Assembly (NCBI GenBank): GCA_017552985.1
Contig: JAFZNO010000019.1
Location: 1-43,729 of the forward strand
From: Lachnospiraceae bacterium
GTDB lineage: Bacteria; Bacillota; Clostridia; Lachnospirales; Lachnospiraceae
Direction of reading: 5' to 3'
Length of the DNA stretch: 43,729 nt
The translations under genes and the position numbers were made by a program. The notes beneath the pieces are model-generated. The model made no database searches. It saw only the letters and a program-made list of their open reading frames with translations, and was not told where the DNA came from. Below are positions 25,568 through 34,346 of the stretch, in pieces. Positions within the stretch are counted from its first letter, which is position 1, and every line of letters starts with the position of its first letter.

Positions 25568-26433
25568 AAAAAGGTATCTACGTAATCCTCGCCGTTTTGG
25601 CGATCATCCTATTCGCAATCGGTTCGTCCTGCTTCGTCATCACGAACGAGAACCAATATAGCCTGGTAAGACAATTCGGAAAGATCGATCACGTTGTGAA
25701 GGAGGCCGGCATTTCCTATCGCATCCCCTTCATCCAGACCGTGGACACCCTTCCGAAGCAGACGCTTCTGTACGACCTGTCCCCTTCCGACGTCATCACC
25801 AGCGACAAGAAGACCATGATCTGCGACAGCTACGTGCTTTGGGAGATCGTTGATCCCCTGAAATTCGCCCAGACCCTAAACTGCTCCATCAGCAACGCTG
25901 AGAGCCGTCTGGACATCACCGTATATAACTCCACGAAAAACGTGATCTCCGCAACGAGCCAGGATGAAGTGATCTCCGGCCGTGACGGCACCCTGTCCGC
26001 GGCGATCGTTTCGAACATCGGGAATTCCCTGGATCAATACGGCATCCGCCTCTTGGACTTCCAGATCAAGCAGCTCGACCTACCCGATGACAACAAGGCA
26101 GCCGTTTACGAGCGCATGATCTCCGAGAGAAACAACATCGCGGCGCAGTATACTGCAGAAGGCAGCTCCGAAGCGCAGAAGATCATGAACTCCACGGACA
26201 AGGAAGTAAAAGTAATGCTCTCCGAGGCAGAGAAGGACGCGGAGATCCTGATCGCCGAGGGCGAGGCTGAGTACATGAAGATTCTCTCCGAGGCATATGC
26301 GGACGAGGGACGCCAGGAATTCTACACCTTCGTGAGAAGCCTGGACGCTCTAAAACTTTCCATGAAGGGTAATAACAAAACTGTGATCCTTTCCAGCGAC
26401 AGCCCCATTGCACAGATTTTTTACGGAAACTAA
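25564..26433 (+). CDS. hflC: FtsH protease modulator HflC (SPFH/band 7)
   Basis: 289 residues. Membrane helix at about 4-25, SPFH domain with NENQYSLVRQFGKID and GISYRIPFIQTV, then a coiled coil with the conserved family end QEFYTFVRSLDALK. Partner of HflK encoded immediately upstream (4-base ATGA overlap, coupled translation). Confidence 0.94.
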   Translation: MKKGIYVILAVLAIILFAIGSSCFVITNENQYSLVRQFGKIDHVVKEAGISYRIPFIQTVDTLPKQTLLYDLSPSDVITSDKKTMICDSYVLWEIVDPLKFAQTLNCSISNAESRLDITVYNSTKNVISATSQDEVISGRDGTLSAAIVSNIGNSLDQYGIRLLDFQIKQLDLPDDNKAAVYERMISERNNIAAQYTAEGSSEAQKIMNSTDKEVKVMLSEAEKDAEILIAEGEAEYMKILSEAYADEGRQEFYTFVRSLDALKLSMKGNNKTVILSSDSPIAQIFYGN

Positions 26434-26448
26434 TTAGTTTCCAATGAG

Positions 26449-26488
26449 TACCCTGATGGCTAAGAGTCATCAGGGTATTTTCTTTTTT
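26449..26488 (+). terminator. Rho-independent terminator of hflKC
   Basis: TACCCTGATG / CATCAGGGTA, 10-bp perfect stem, 9-base loop, followed by TTTTCTTTTTT. Confidence 0.93.
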
Positions 26489-26545
26489 CAGTTTTCACAA
26501 GTACTTCTATTTCGCTTTATTTTCTGACAAATTCAGCTGTTTTGC

Positions 26546-26574
26546 TTGTATTTTCAGCCAAATTATTGTATAAT
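26546..26574 (+). promoter_or_regulatory. Candidate promoter of the EAL protein gene
   Basis: Perfect -10 TATAAT at 26569-26574 with a weak -35 TTGTAT at 26546-26551, 17 bases apart. Confidence 0.55.
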
Positions 26575-26612
26575 TAGCGTGAAATTATATACCATTGTGA
26601 CAGGAGGCCTGC

Positions 26613-28889
26613 ATGAGGACAACGTTCGCAATCATCTTCATGATACTCATCGTCGCGTTGGGAGTTTGCGTTTATCTTTCAAAGCGCTCTCGCAAGGCGA
26701 TTGGTACCTCCGTTGCCCTTTTGATGGGTTCTCTGATCATGCCGGTGATCGGCAATCTGATCATCATCGCCTCCGGCTCTGAATTATTCCCCACGATCGG
26801 TTATTATATTCACTTCCTGGGAATGGATTTTGTGGTATTCGCGTTGCTCCGCTTCACGTTTGACTACTGTTTTCTTAAATGGCCCAGCAAGAAGCTAAAG
26901 AAGCTCATTTACGGGCTTTTATGTCTCGACGTGATCCAGTATGCCTTTAATCCCTTCTTCGGACACGCCTTTACCACGGAGCCGCTCCTTGTGGACGGCT
27001 TCCCCTATTATCGCCTGGTTCCCTACTGGGGGCAGGCCTTCCACTGGGTCCTGGATTACGGCATTCTCGCCGCATCCATTTTAATCTTTGGCATTAAGAC
27101 GTTCCGCTCCTCCCGCGTTAATTCCGAGCGCTACTCCGTTATCTTCACCTCGTTGATACTCCTGACGATCTGGCAGACCTTCTTCATCTTCTCCAGAACG
27201 CCCATTGACCGCTCCATGACGGGATTCGGCGTGATTGGCATCGTGGTCTTCTATTTTGCCATTTATTACAGGCCCATGCGGCTCTTGGACCAGATGCTGG
27301 CAGGCATCGCTTCTGACATGTCAGAGGCCTTGTATTTCTTTGATGCCTCCGGGCAATGCATCTGGGCGAACGCCCCTGCCCTGAAGCTGACCGGGCTGGA
27401 TGAAAAGACTCTGGAACAGGCGGACGCGAAGCTCACGGAACTCTTTGGCAATTATGATCAAGGCGGCATCGAATGGACTTCGCGCAAGGTCATCGGAGCA
27501 GGCGAGGATGCCCATTATTACTACATGGAAAAACGCGGCGTGAACGATGCCAACGGCAAGATGGCGGGCTCATTCCTCAGCATCCGCGACAATACCGAAG
27601 AACAAAAGCAATTCCAACAGGAGCTCTACAACTCCACCCACGATCCCCTGACGGGGCTTTATACCAAGGAACACCTTTATCAAAAGATCCGCGAGCTTCT
27701 CCTGATGCACCCTGACAAGCAGCACGTGGTGGTCTTTGTGGACGTGAAAAACTTCAAGATCGTAAACGACGTCTTCGGCAACGCCTTCGGCGACCACGCC
27801 CTGCAATGCATTGCCGAGTGGATCCAGCGCGGGCTGACCGAAAACTGTGTCTGCGGACGGTTGGCGGGAGATACCTTTGGCGTCTGCCTGCCCATCGATG
27901 AATTTGACCCGCATCGCATTGAGCATTCCCTCACGAACTTTGAAGTGACTAAGGGAAATCTTTCCCATCACGTTTTGATCCATCTTGGCGTCTATGTCGT
28001 CACGGAAAAGAATCTGGACGTGTCCGTCATGTTTGACCGCGCGCACCTGGCGCTGACTTCCATCAAGGATGATTATCAAAAGCACATCGCATATTACGAT
28101 GACACCATGCGCAACAAGGTTCTCTGGGACCAGAAGATCTCGTCCCAGCTTCGCGACGCCATCGCCACAAAGCAGCTCCAGCCCTTCCTGCAGCCCATCG
28201 TGGATCCCGACGGCGAGATTGTCGGCGCGGAGGCGCTGGCCAGATGGATCCATCCCGATTACGGTTTTCTTGCTCCCGCTTCCTTCATTCCGGTCTTTGA
28301 GAAAAATGGCATGATCAGCGAGATCGACAAATACATGTGGCGCTGTGCCTGCGAACTGCTGGCCCGCTGGAAGGATTATCCCCTGTTCCTCTCCGTCAAC
28401 ATTTCGCCCCGTGACTTTTACTTTATGGACGTTCCCAACGAGCTCAAGTCCCTGGTGGCTGAATTTGGCATTGATCCCGCGAGACTCCGCATTGAGATCA
28501 CCGAGACCGTCATGATGACGGACGTGGAAAAGAGAATGGAAATCTTCCACGACCTGAAACGCGCCGGTTTCATCGTGGAAATGGATGATTTTGGAAGCGG
28601 TTATTCCTCCCTGAACATGCTGAAGGACATGCCCGTTGACATCCTGAAGATCGACATGAATTTCCTGAGTAAGTCCCAGAACGAATACAAGGCCAAGACC
28701 ATCATCCAGAACGTCATTCACCTGTCGGAGGCCCTCGGCATCGAATCCCTCACGGAGGGCGTTGAGACGCCGTCGCAGTACCACGCCCTGTCCGACATGG
28801 GCTGCAAGCTTTTCCAAGGGTATTACTTTGCAAAACCCATGCCCGTGGAAGAATTCGAGAAATATGCACTCAAAAAACAAAGGGCATAA
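26613..28889 (+). CDS. Membrane cyclic di-GMP phosphodiesterase: 7TM, PAS, degenerate GGDEF, intact EAL
   Basis: 758 residues. Seven N-terminal helices (about 1-225; histidine-kinase-N type), a PAS-like domain at about 235-335, a GGDEF domain and an EAL domain. The GGDEF signature reads AGDTF near residue 419, so cyclase activity is unlikely and the domain may bind GTP as a regulator. The EAL domain keeps EALARW (near 540), NISPRDF, EITET, DDFGSGYSS, KIDMNF, EGVET and FQGYYFAKP, so hydrolysis of c-di-GMP is expected. It opposes the diguanylate cyclase at 6551-7981. AGGAGG precedes the ATG by five bases. Confidence 0.93.
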   Translation: MRTTFAIIFMILIVALGVCVYLSKRSRKAIGTSVALLMGSLIMPVIGNLIIIASGSELFPTIGYYIHFLGMDFVVFALLRFTFDYCFLKWPSKKLKKLIYGLLCLDVIQYAFNPFFGHAFTTEPLLVDGFPYYRLVPYWGQAFHWVLDYGILAASILIFGIKTFRSSRVNSERYSVIFTSLILLTIWQTFFIFSRTPIDRSMTGFGVIGIVVFYFAIYYRPMRLLDQMLAGIASDMSEALYFFDASGQCIWANAPALKLTGLDEKTLEQADAKLTELFGNYDQGGIEWTSRKVIGAGEDAHYYYMEKRGVNDANGKMAGSFLSIRDNTEEQKQFQQELYNSTHDPLTGLYTKEHLYQKIRELLLMHPDKQHVVVFVDVKNFKIVNDVFGNAFGDHALQCIAEWIQRGLTENCVCGRLAGDTFGVCLPIDEFDPHRIEHSLTNFEVTKGNLSHHVLIHLGVYVVTEKNLDVSVMFDRAHLALTSIKDDYQKHIAYYDDTMRNKVLWDQKISSQLRDAIATKQLQPFLQPIVDPDGEIVGAEALARWIHPDYGFLAPASFIPVFEKNGMISEIDKYMWRCACELLARWKDYPLFLSVNISPRDFYFMDVPNELKSLVAEFGIDPARLRIEITETVMMTDVEKRMEIFHDLKRAGFIVEMDDFGSGYSSLNMLKDMPVDILKIDMNFLSKSQNEYKAKTIIQNVIHLSEALGIESLTEGVETPSQYHALSDMGCKLFQGYYFAKPMPVEEFEKYALKKQRA

Positions 28890-28925
28890 AATCCGGGCAT
28901 CGATAAACGACTTACGTAAACAGCG

Positions 28926-28963
28926 AGCGCAGGCTAATGGAAGAAGCCTGCGCTTATTTATTT
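28926..28963 (+). terminator. Rho-independent terminator of the EAL gene
   Basis: AGCGCAGGCT / AGCCTGCGCT stem of 10 bp with a 9-base loop and a TTATTTATTT tail. Confidence 0.88.
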
Positions 28964-29102
28964 GCCAAAGCCATCTTCCGCACGGAATTCACCCTAAACG
29001 CCGCTGCTTGTATTTCTCCAATCTTCATGGTATGGTACAGATAGATAAGTTACCATGACCCGTGACGGGAATTATGAAAAAATATTAAAGTAGGTAATGC
29101 TT

Positions 29103-30398
29103 ATGCATAAGACTAAGATTTATATTGTGATAATTGCAGTCCTGCTTTGCATGGCAGGTTGTAATTCATCAAAGCCAAACTTTGACAATCCAGGCAGCAC
29201 GTCCACGACCGCCGACAAGGCTGAGCAACGTGATACCGTTGAGACTACTGACCCTGCTGACCCAGACGGCACTTCTGAGGGCACCGCCCCTGCTGACACA
29301 GATGATGCTTCAAGCGCGAATGACTCTGCCAGCTCAGAGGAGCTTCCCCCGCAAGCGGCGGAGCATGAAATCACCCTTTTGATGGTAGGAGACATTTTAT
29401 TACATACGCCGGTGGAAAAGAGTGCGAAGCGCGAAGACGGGAGCTACAGCTACGATGCGATTTTTGAGAATACGAAGGATCTGATCGGAGCGGCGGACCT
29501 GGCACTGGTAAACCAAGAGGTGATCCTCGGCGGGGCGGAGCTTGGCATCAGCGGCTATCCAAGGTTCAACGCGCCCTATGAGATCGGCACGGATCTCGTG
29601 GAGGCTGGCTTTGACGTCATCTGCCACGCGACAAACCACGCCATGGACCAGGGCAAGGACGGCGTCACGAACTGTCTTTCGTTCTGGGAGAACAATTATC
29701 CGGAAATCCAGGTTCTTGGCCTCCACGACAATCCGGACGATCCCCTCTATATTTACGAAAAGGATGGCATGAAAATTGCCTTTTTGAATTACACTTACGG
29801 CACGAACGGCATCGCACTTCCGTCAGACATGCCCTACGCCGTGGATCTGCTGAGCAATAAGAATAAAGTGATCGCAGACATTCAGTACGCCGAATCCGTG
29901 GCGGACTTTACGGTTGTCTGCCCCCACTGGGGCACGGAATACCGCCTGACGGCGGACGCTTCCCAGGAGAAATGGACAAAGCTCTTTTTTGAGAACGGCG
30001 TGGATCTCGTCCTCGGCACCCATCCCCACGTGATCGAGCCCATCGAGCTCCTCACGGATGAGGAGACCGGTCATTCCATGTTGGTCTATTATTCCCTTGG
30101 GAATTTTGTCAACTGGACATCCTCCTCCGGCAGCGGCATCGCCAACCGCATGGTCGGCGGCATGGCGCAGATCACCCTCACCCGAACGGAAGACGGGGAA
30201 GTTGCCATCGCAGACTATGGCGTCACGGCCCTCGTCTGCCATCTCACGCCAGGACAGGACGGCGTCACCACCTATCCCCTCTCCGCCTATAACGAAGAAC
30301 TGGCCGCGGAAAACAAAATCCGCAGCCAGGACTCTAATTTCTCTTATTCGTATTGTGTCGACCTGTGCAATGAAGTCTGGGGAGAGCTGTGGAGATAG
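29103..30398 (+). CDS. CapA-family (poly-gamma-glutamate synthesis-like) lipoprotein
   Basis: 431 residues from the ATG at 29103, nine bases after GTAGG; an ATG two codons earlier is too close. Lipobox LCMAGC places a lipidated Cys at residue 20. Residues about 25-85 are a Thr/Asp/Ser-rich spacer. The rest is the CapA (PGA_cap) metallophosphatase-like domain: MVGDILLHTPVE near residue 94, NQEV, NHAMDQG, HWGTEY and GTHPHVIEP. Surface lipoprotein; in poly-glutamate producers the family cuts or anchors the polymer, but no capB/C genes are nearby, so its substrate is open. Confidence 0.9.
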   Translation: MHKTKIYIVIIAVLLCMAGCNSSKPNFDNPGSTSTTADKAEQRDTVETTDPADPDGTSEGTAPADTDDASSANDSASSEELPPQAAEHEITLLMVGDILLHTPVEKSAKREDGSYSYDAIFENTKDLIGAADLALVNQEVILGGAELGISGYPRFNAPYEIGTDLVEAGFDVICHATNHAMDQGKDGVTNCLSFWENNYPEIQVLGLHDNPDDPLYIYEKDGMKIAFLNYTYGTNGIALPSDMPYAVDLLSNKNKVIADIQYAESVADFTVVCPHWGTEYRLTADASQEKWTKLFFENGVDLVLGTHPHVIEPIELLTDEETGHSMLVYYSLGNFVNWTSSSGSGIANRMVGGMAQITLTRTEDGEVAIADYGVTALVCHLTPGQDGVTTYPLSAYNEELAAENKIRSQDSNFSYSYCVDLCNEVWGELWR

Positions 30399-30429
30399 CC
30401 TCCCCGCTGGGTAACCTTTTTTTATGCAT

Positions 30430-31818
30430 TTACCGTTCGTCCAAATAGAGCTGCACGCGGCGGTCGATCGTCTCAGCCGTAGCCTCCACGCTTTTATTCC
30501 CCGCAAGGTACTCTTCAATCTCAGGCCATATGACGTCATCAAAGACTTTGGCATTATCCTGATCAAACGGGACGATGGATTCCATAAAGGAATGATATTC
30601 CTCACGCATTTCATCGAGCGTGTCCGCTCCGTGAATATACATAAAATCTTTCTTTACGGCCCATGCGCCATATGCCCATACGTACCGGTACTCCAGCCCC
30701 GGCGAAATAGGCGACTTCTTGAATTCCTCTGGTTTTAACGCGTGAAGTGCATGATCTAAGACGTCCGACCTGACACTCAAAAAATACGTGTTCGTGACTT
30801 GGGTCGCCGCAGATAATGCAAATTCCAGGAAATCACTAATTTCTTTTACGTGTTCTGAGTTGCGATTAATAACCAAAAAACCATCCGTTTGGAAAAAGTT
30901 TTTTCCACCGTCCGGCGTCGGAAATCCTACGATGCCGCCAGATTCGCCAAACTTATCATACAAATCCGTAAATATGGCAAAAGGCCCGCTTATGAGCGTA
31001 AACTCTGCCAGTATTTCTCCTGAAGTCAAATAATCTTCCCCGCCAACCTTTACGTCATTTTCTTGTTTTAAGAGTTCCAATACGTCCCGAAAAGCTTTTT
31101 CGTTAAAAAGGCTTTTCCCACGCTCAGCGTCCACGAATTGTGAATGCATCCAATCCTGTCCAAAAAGACTATAGGTCTCGAAAAACAGATCCATGTCATC
31201 AAACAAATACGTGTAAATCCGCTTAACGTCTTTCTTTGTCCTCTTCAATTCCATCAATCGGTCTAACGTGTGTTCCTCTGCAGTTAACACGTCCTTCCTT
31301 GCGATGAACGTCCTGACGGTCGTAACGTACGGAATCACTCCCACAAGCTCCCCGTCAATGATTCCCTCTCCCAATATATTGGGATAAAAGGCATTCCTTG
31401 TCTCTTCCGAAATGCACTCGCTGACGGGACGTAAGGCACCATAAGAAAACAATTGCTCCATGTCTGCCTTAGAGACCAGCAACACGTCCGGTCCGCTTCC
31501 GTTCATCAAATCTGCCATGACACGCATTTTTGCCGCCTCGTCCGTTGCCTCCACAAGACTTACCTTAATGCCTGCATTTTGAAAACCGTAATTGCTTGCA
31601 AAAGTGCGGAGAGGCCCATAACAAATTTCCGTCAACGCAAGCTCCAGCTGAATGGGCTCGAATTTATCTGCAGAACTTTCCGTCTCCGCTCCGTCACCGA
31701 TCGTTACGTCCGACGCAACGTCAGAGGAATCCTTTTCCTTCGTTTCGCACGCTGACGCCAAACTCCCCAACGTCACGATCATCGCCAGCAGTATCAGCAT
31801 TCTTTTCATTCGTATCAC
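30430..31818 (-). CDS. Lipoprotein extracellular solute-binding protein (family 1)
   Basis: 462 residues, GTG start. Lipobox LASAC with Cys24, acidic spacer, then a family 1 solute-binding domain (GSGPDVLLVSKADMEQL, GELVGVIPYV, GIVGFPTPDGG). The C-terminal motif DRRVQLYLDE is shared with the neighbouring lipoprotein. These proteins normally feed sugars or oligosaccharides to ABC permeases, but no permease or ATPase gene adjoins it. It ends 31 bases from the oncoming capA-like gene. Confidence 0.85.
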   Translation of the reverse strand: MIRMKRMLILLAMIVTLGSLASACETKEKDSSDVASDVTIGDGAETESSADKFEPIQLELALTEICYGPLRTFASNYGFQNAGIKVSLVEATDEAAKMRVMADLMNGSGPDVLLVSKADMEQLFSYGALRPVSECISEETRNAFYPNILGEGIIDGELVGVIPYVTTVRTFIARKDVLTAEEHTLDRLMELKRTKKDVKRIYTYLFDDMDLFFETYSLFGQDWMHSQFVDAERGKSLFNEKAFRDVLELLKQENDVKVGGEDYLTSGEILAEFTLISGPFAIFTDLYDKFGESGGIVGFPTPDGGKNFFQTDGFLVINRNSEHVKEISDFLEFALSAATQVTNTYFLSVRSDVLDHALHALKPEEFKKSPISPGLEYRYVWAYGAWAVKKDFMYIHGADTLDEMREEYHSFMESIVPFDQDNAKVFDDVIWPEIEEYLAGNKSVEATAETIDRRVQLYLDER

Positions 31819-31849
31819 CGCCTTTTTGAAAACAAGCTACTTTGTCCCG

Positions 31850-34129
31850 TCATTTTTGTTCTTCCAGATACAGCCAGACCCTGCTCTTTAAGTGGGAATC
31901 CAGGGCCTTTCCATCGATCCTGCCTCCCAAATAGTCACTGAATTCTTCGTCAAACACGGCCTGTAATGAGGCTGGGAATACCTTTTTCGGTATGCTGTTG
32001 TGGATCAGGTCTTCAAAAAATTTAATATCCTTGTCCCAGTCAAGCTCCGGTGACATGATTGGATCATAATACCCATACTCTTTTGCCATGTTATTCGATT
32101 CCTCATACTGCTTCAGGCGCTCCTCCAGGACGTCCTTCCTGACCGGAAGATAGCGGCCATCCTCCATCATGGCATCCTTTGACAAAAATACCTTCATGAA
32201 AGTATAAGCAATCTCCTTCTCCTCATCCGTAGCCGTGGAACGCATGGCCAAGGGATATACCGCTTCCATAAAATGTTTTGCCCCGTTTTTCGTTGGATAC
32301 CCGATGGCTCTTTCCCCTTCCGCTTCCAGTCTTCTTCGAAGCTGAAATATTTGATTCAGCGTTATGACGTTAAACAATTCAAATAAAGCTTTCCCTTTTT
32401 TTATGGCCTTTCCTTCGTCGTAAGGGGGACACTTTTTTGCTTTCTCGGAAACCTTTAAGAGACGCTCAAATGACGGAGTTCCAAAGATCAATTTCCCCGT
32501 CTCCGGATTCAAAAAATAATTATCCTCCAATCCATTTTGGAAAAAAGTGAAAAATCTTTCCCTCCAATCAACTGCCGATTGGATGAACTGATACGTAAAC
32601 GCCGCTCCGTCGTACTTTTCCAACGCCTCCACGAATCCTTCATAATCCCAATCCTTTGGCCCTTCCTCTGCCACGAGAAGCGTGGATATCCGAAAGCAAT
32701 TCACGATACCATAGGTCACGCCTCCGATTTTCCCGAGTTCAAGGGCTTCCGGGATAAACTCCTTGGCAAGTCCGGAGGCTTCCAAGAATCCATCCAGCGG
32801 TTGCCACAGTTTTTCCAAGTCTTCAAACCCCGTCAGTTCCGTGTCTATGAGTACCGGTCCATCTCCTGCGCCAAGTTGCGTCAAAAGACTCGTCTTATCA
32901 TAATCATCTTTAACGATCACGATGTACTGTGGATACTTATTGATAAAATAAGCCGCTGCACTTAAATAAGCATTTTTGTTGTAGGGGGATACGGCGATCG
33001 TGATCGACTTTAATTCCTCCTTACGTTCCGTGGGTCTTAGTGCAACAAAATTTCGTCCGCCGGCGTCGTGATACAGGATCTCAATCGTACCGTCAGCCGT
33101 GACCAGCACGTTCTCAATCCTTTGCGGAATGATCCCGTGATTTGACCACTTGTAGAGAAGTTTCTTTTCCTTCTCCTGAGAATAACACGTAAACACGCCT
33201 TCCTTGGTACACCATATGCATCCATTTTCATCAAGGGGTACCATGCAAAAAACATAATCCGTCAAACCCATGCCTCGCTTAAAATTTTTCTCCGACGAAA
33301 CAGGCAATTCCCGGAGGTTACCCGCCTTTAAGTCAGCCTCATACATCCGGCATTCGGCGCAGGTAATATCCGTGCACGCGGCGACGCGTCCGCCCCCATA
33401 AGCGCAGAGCGTCATTGGGAAATCCAAAACTTCGTCAAAGATCAGTTTCCCCTCTGGAGAATAAATGAAGTATTCCGTCTTTGAGGGCGGCGTCAGATGC
33501 GTCAGATGAAAGTTGCCCTCGGCATCTCCCATGAACTCGCTAATTTCCTTTTGCATGAGTTCTTCCGTCTTCACCTTGCGGACAATCTGGAAGCTTTCAT
33601 CCAGCTCGTAAAACCAAGTCTCCGTGACGGCATTTCCCTCTCCCCAAACGATTTTGAAAGCCGCATATCCTTTTTCCCCGGATAAATTTCCAATTTTAAA
33701 ATATCCGTATTCGTCATCCGCCTTTAGGTTAAAACTTGCCTTAAATTCCTCTCCCTCTGGCAAATAACCATTGACTCCATACCAGTTGTCTTTTGAAAGA
33801 GGAAACAAATGCTGTCTATGAAAAATGCATCCCAGCTCGCTTAAAAAAACGCCTCCCACGCCTCCGCTGATCGTTCCCTTCACCGTCTCTGCCGCAACCC
33901 TCAAATTAATGACGGCGGTATAATCATCCACGGCATTATCCTTCCAAACCGTTCCTTCCTCTCCCGCTTCCTCTTCTTCCGTCAGGAACGAGTACTCCGT
34001 GGATACAGGTAATGCTACGCTCCCCGAATCCGTTGCTTCCCGCTCCGGCGTTTCCGCTTCCTTCCCTGCGCATCCCGCAAGCATCATCACCATGATCAGC
34101 ACTATAAAAAAACGCATCCTTTTCCCCAC
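31850..34129 (-). CDS. Large lipoprotein: N-terminal propeller-like domain fused to a solute-binding domain
   Basis: 759 residues, GTG start with GAGGAGG seven bases upstream. Lipobox MLAGC, Cys20. Residues about 45-375 show regularly spaced YxxxxxG/GxxxF-type strands with repeated phrases such as DENGCIWCTKEGVF, suggesting a beta-propeller-like fold. From about residue 385 (KSITIAVSPYN) it is a family 1 solute-binding domain ending in KSRVWLYLEE, paralogous to the downstream gene. The stop lies 31 bases before the start of that gene, so the two form an operon. The N-terminal domain is not identified; a sensing or carbohydrate-binding role is a guess. Confidence 0.8.
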   Translation of the reverse strand: MGKRMRFFIVLIMVMMLAGCAGKEAETPEREATDSGSVALPVSTEYSFLTEEEEAGEEGTVWKDNAVDDYTAVINLRVAAETVKGTISGGVGGVFLSELGCIFHRQHLFPLSKDNWYGVNGYLPEGEEFKASFNLKADDEYGYFKIGNLSGEKGYAAFKIVWGEGNAVTETWFYELDESFQIVRKVKTEELMQKEISEFMGDAEGNFHLTHLTPPSKTEYFIYSPEGKLIFDEVLDFPMTLCAYGGGRVAACTDITCAECRMYEADLKAGNLRELPVSSEKNFKRGMGLTDYVFCMVPLDENGCIWCTKEGVFTCYSQEKEKKLLYKWSNHGIIPQRIENVLVTADGTIEILYHDAGGRNFVALRPTERKEELKSITIAVSPYNKNAYLSAAAYFINKYPQYIVIVKDDYDKTSLLTQLGAGDGPVLIDTELTGFEDLEKLWQPLDGFLEASGLAKEFIPEALELGKIGGVTYGIVNCFRISTLLVAEEGPKDWDYEGFVEALEKYDGAAFTYQFIQSAVDWRERFFTFFQNGLEDNYFLNPETGKLIFGTPSFERLLKVSEKAKKCPPYDEGKAIKKGKALFELFNVITLNQIFQLRRRLEAEGERAIGYPTKNGAKHFMEAVYPLAMRSTATDEEKEIAYTFMKVFLSKDAMMEDGRYLPVRKDVLEERLKQYEESNNMAKEYGYYDPIMSPELDWDKDIKFFEDLIHNSIPKKVFPASLQAVFDEEFSDYLGGRIDGKALDSHLKSRVWLYLEEQK

Positions 34130-34149
34130 GTCGTCACCTCCTCAAGAAC

Positions 34150-34178
34150 ATTATACCCCGCAAAGTACGTGAGGTAAA
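34150..34178 (-). promoter_or_regulatory. Promoter for the two solute-binding lipoprotein genes
   Basis: Minus strand: perfect -10 TATAAT at 34150-34155, 17-base spacer, -35 TTTACC at 34173-34178. The start site would lie very near the ribosome-binding site, giving a leader of about 15 bases. Confidence 0.65.
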
Positions 34179-34251
34179 TCGCCTTAAACAATTCTTAAAC
34201 TACGTTAATCCATTCTTTAACTTTCCCCTCCTTTATTTCTGCTTCGTTTTA

Positions 34252-34280
34252 TTGACGTAACCCGCAAATTATCTTACAAT
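34252..34280 (+). promoter_or_regulatory. Promoter of the 34347 membrane-protein gene
   Basis: -35 TTGACG at 34252-34257, 17-base spacer, -10 TACAAT at 34275-34280. Confidence 0.78.
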
Positions 34281-34346
34281 CTTGGTAGTTGACTAGACTG
34301 AAATCGCAAGTCGTGCCCCGCGCACGCAAGAGGGAAACAAGCAAAC

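Noticed and set aside
27570-28880. 436-codon minus-strand frame
   Set aside because: Antisense to the GGDEF-EAL gene, whose motifs are unmistakable.
29003-29090. Promoter and ATGGTA/TACCAT inverted repeat before the CapA-like gene
   Set aside because: The -35 and -10 matches are weak (TTGTAT, TATGGT) and the repeat has only 6-base arms, too little to support a call.
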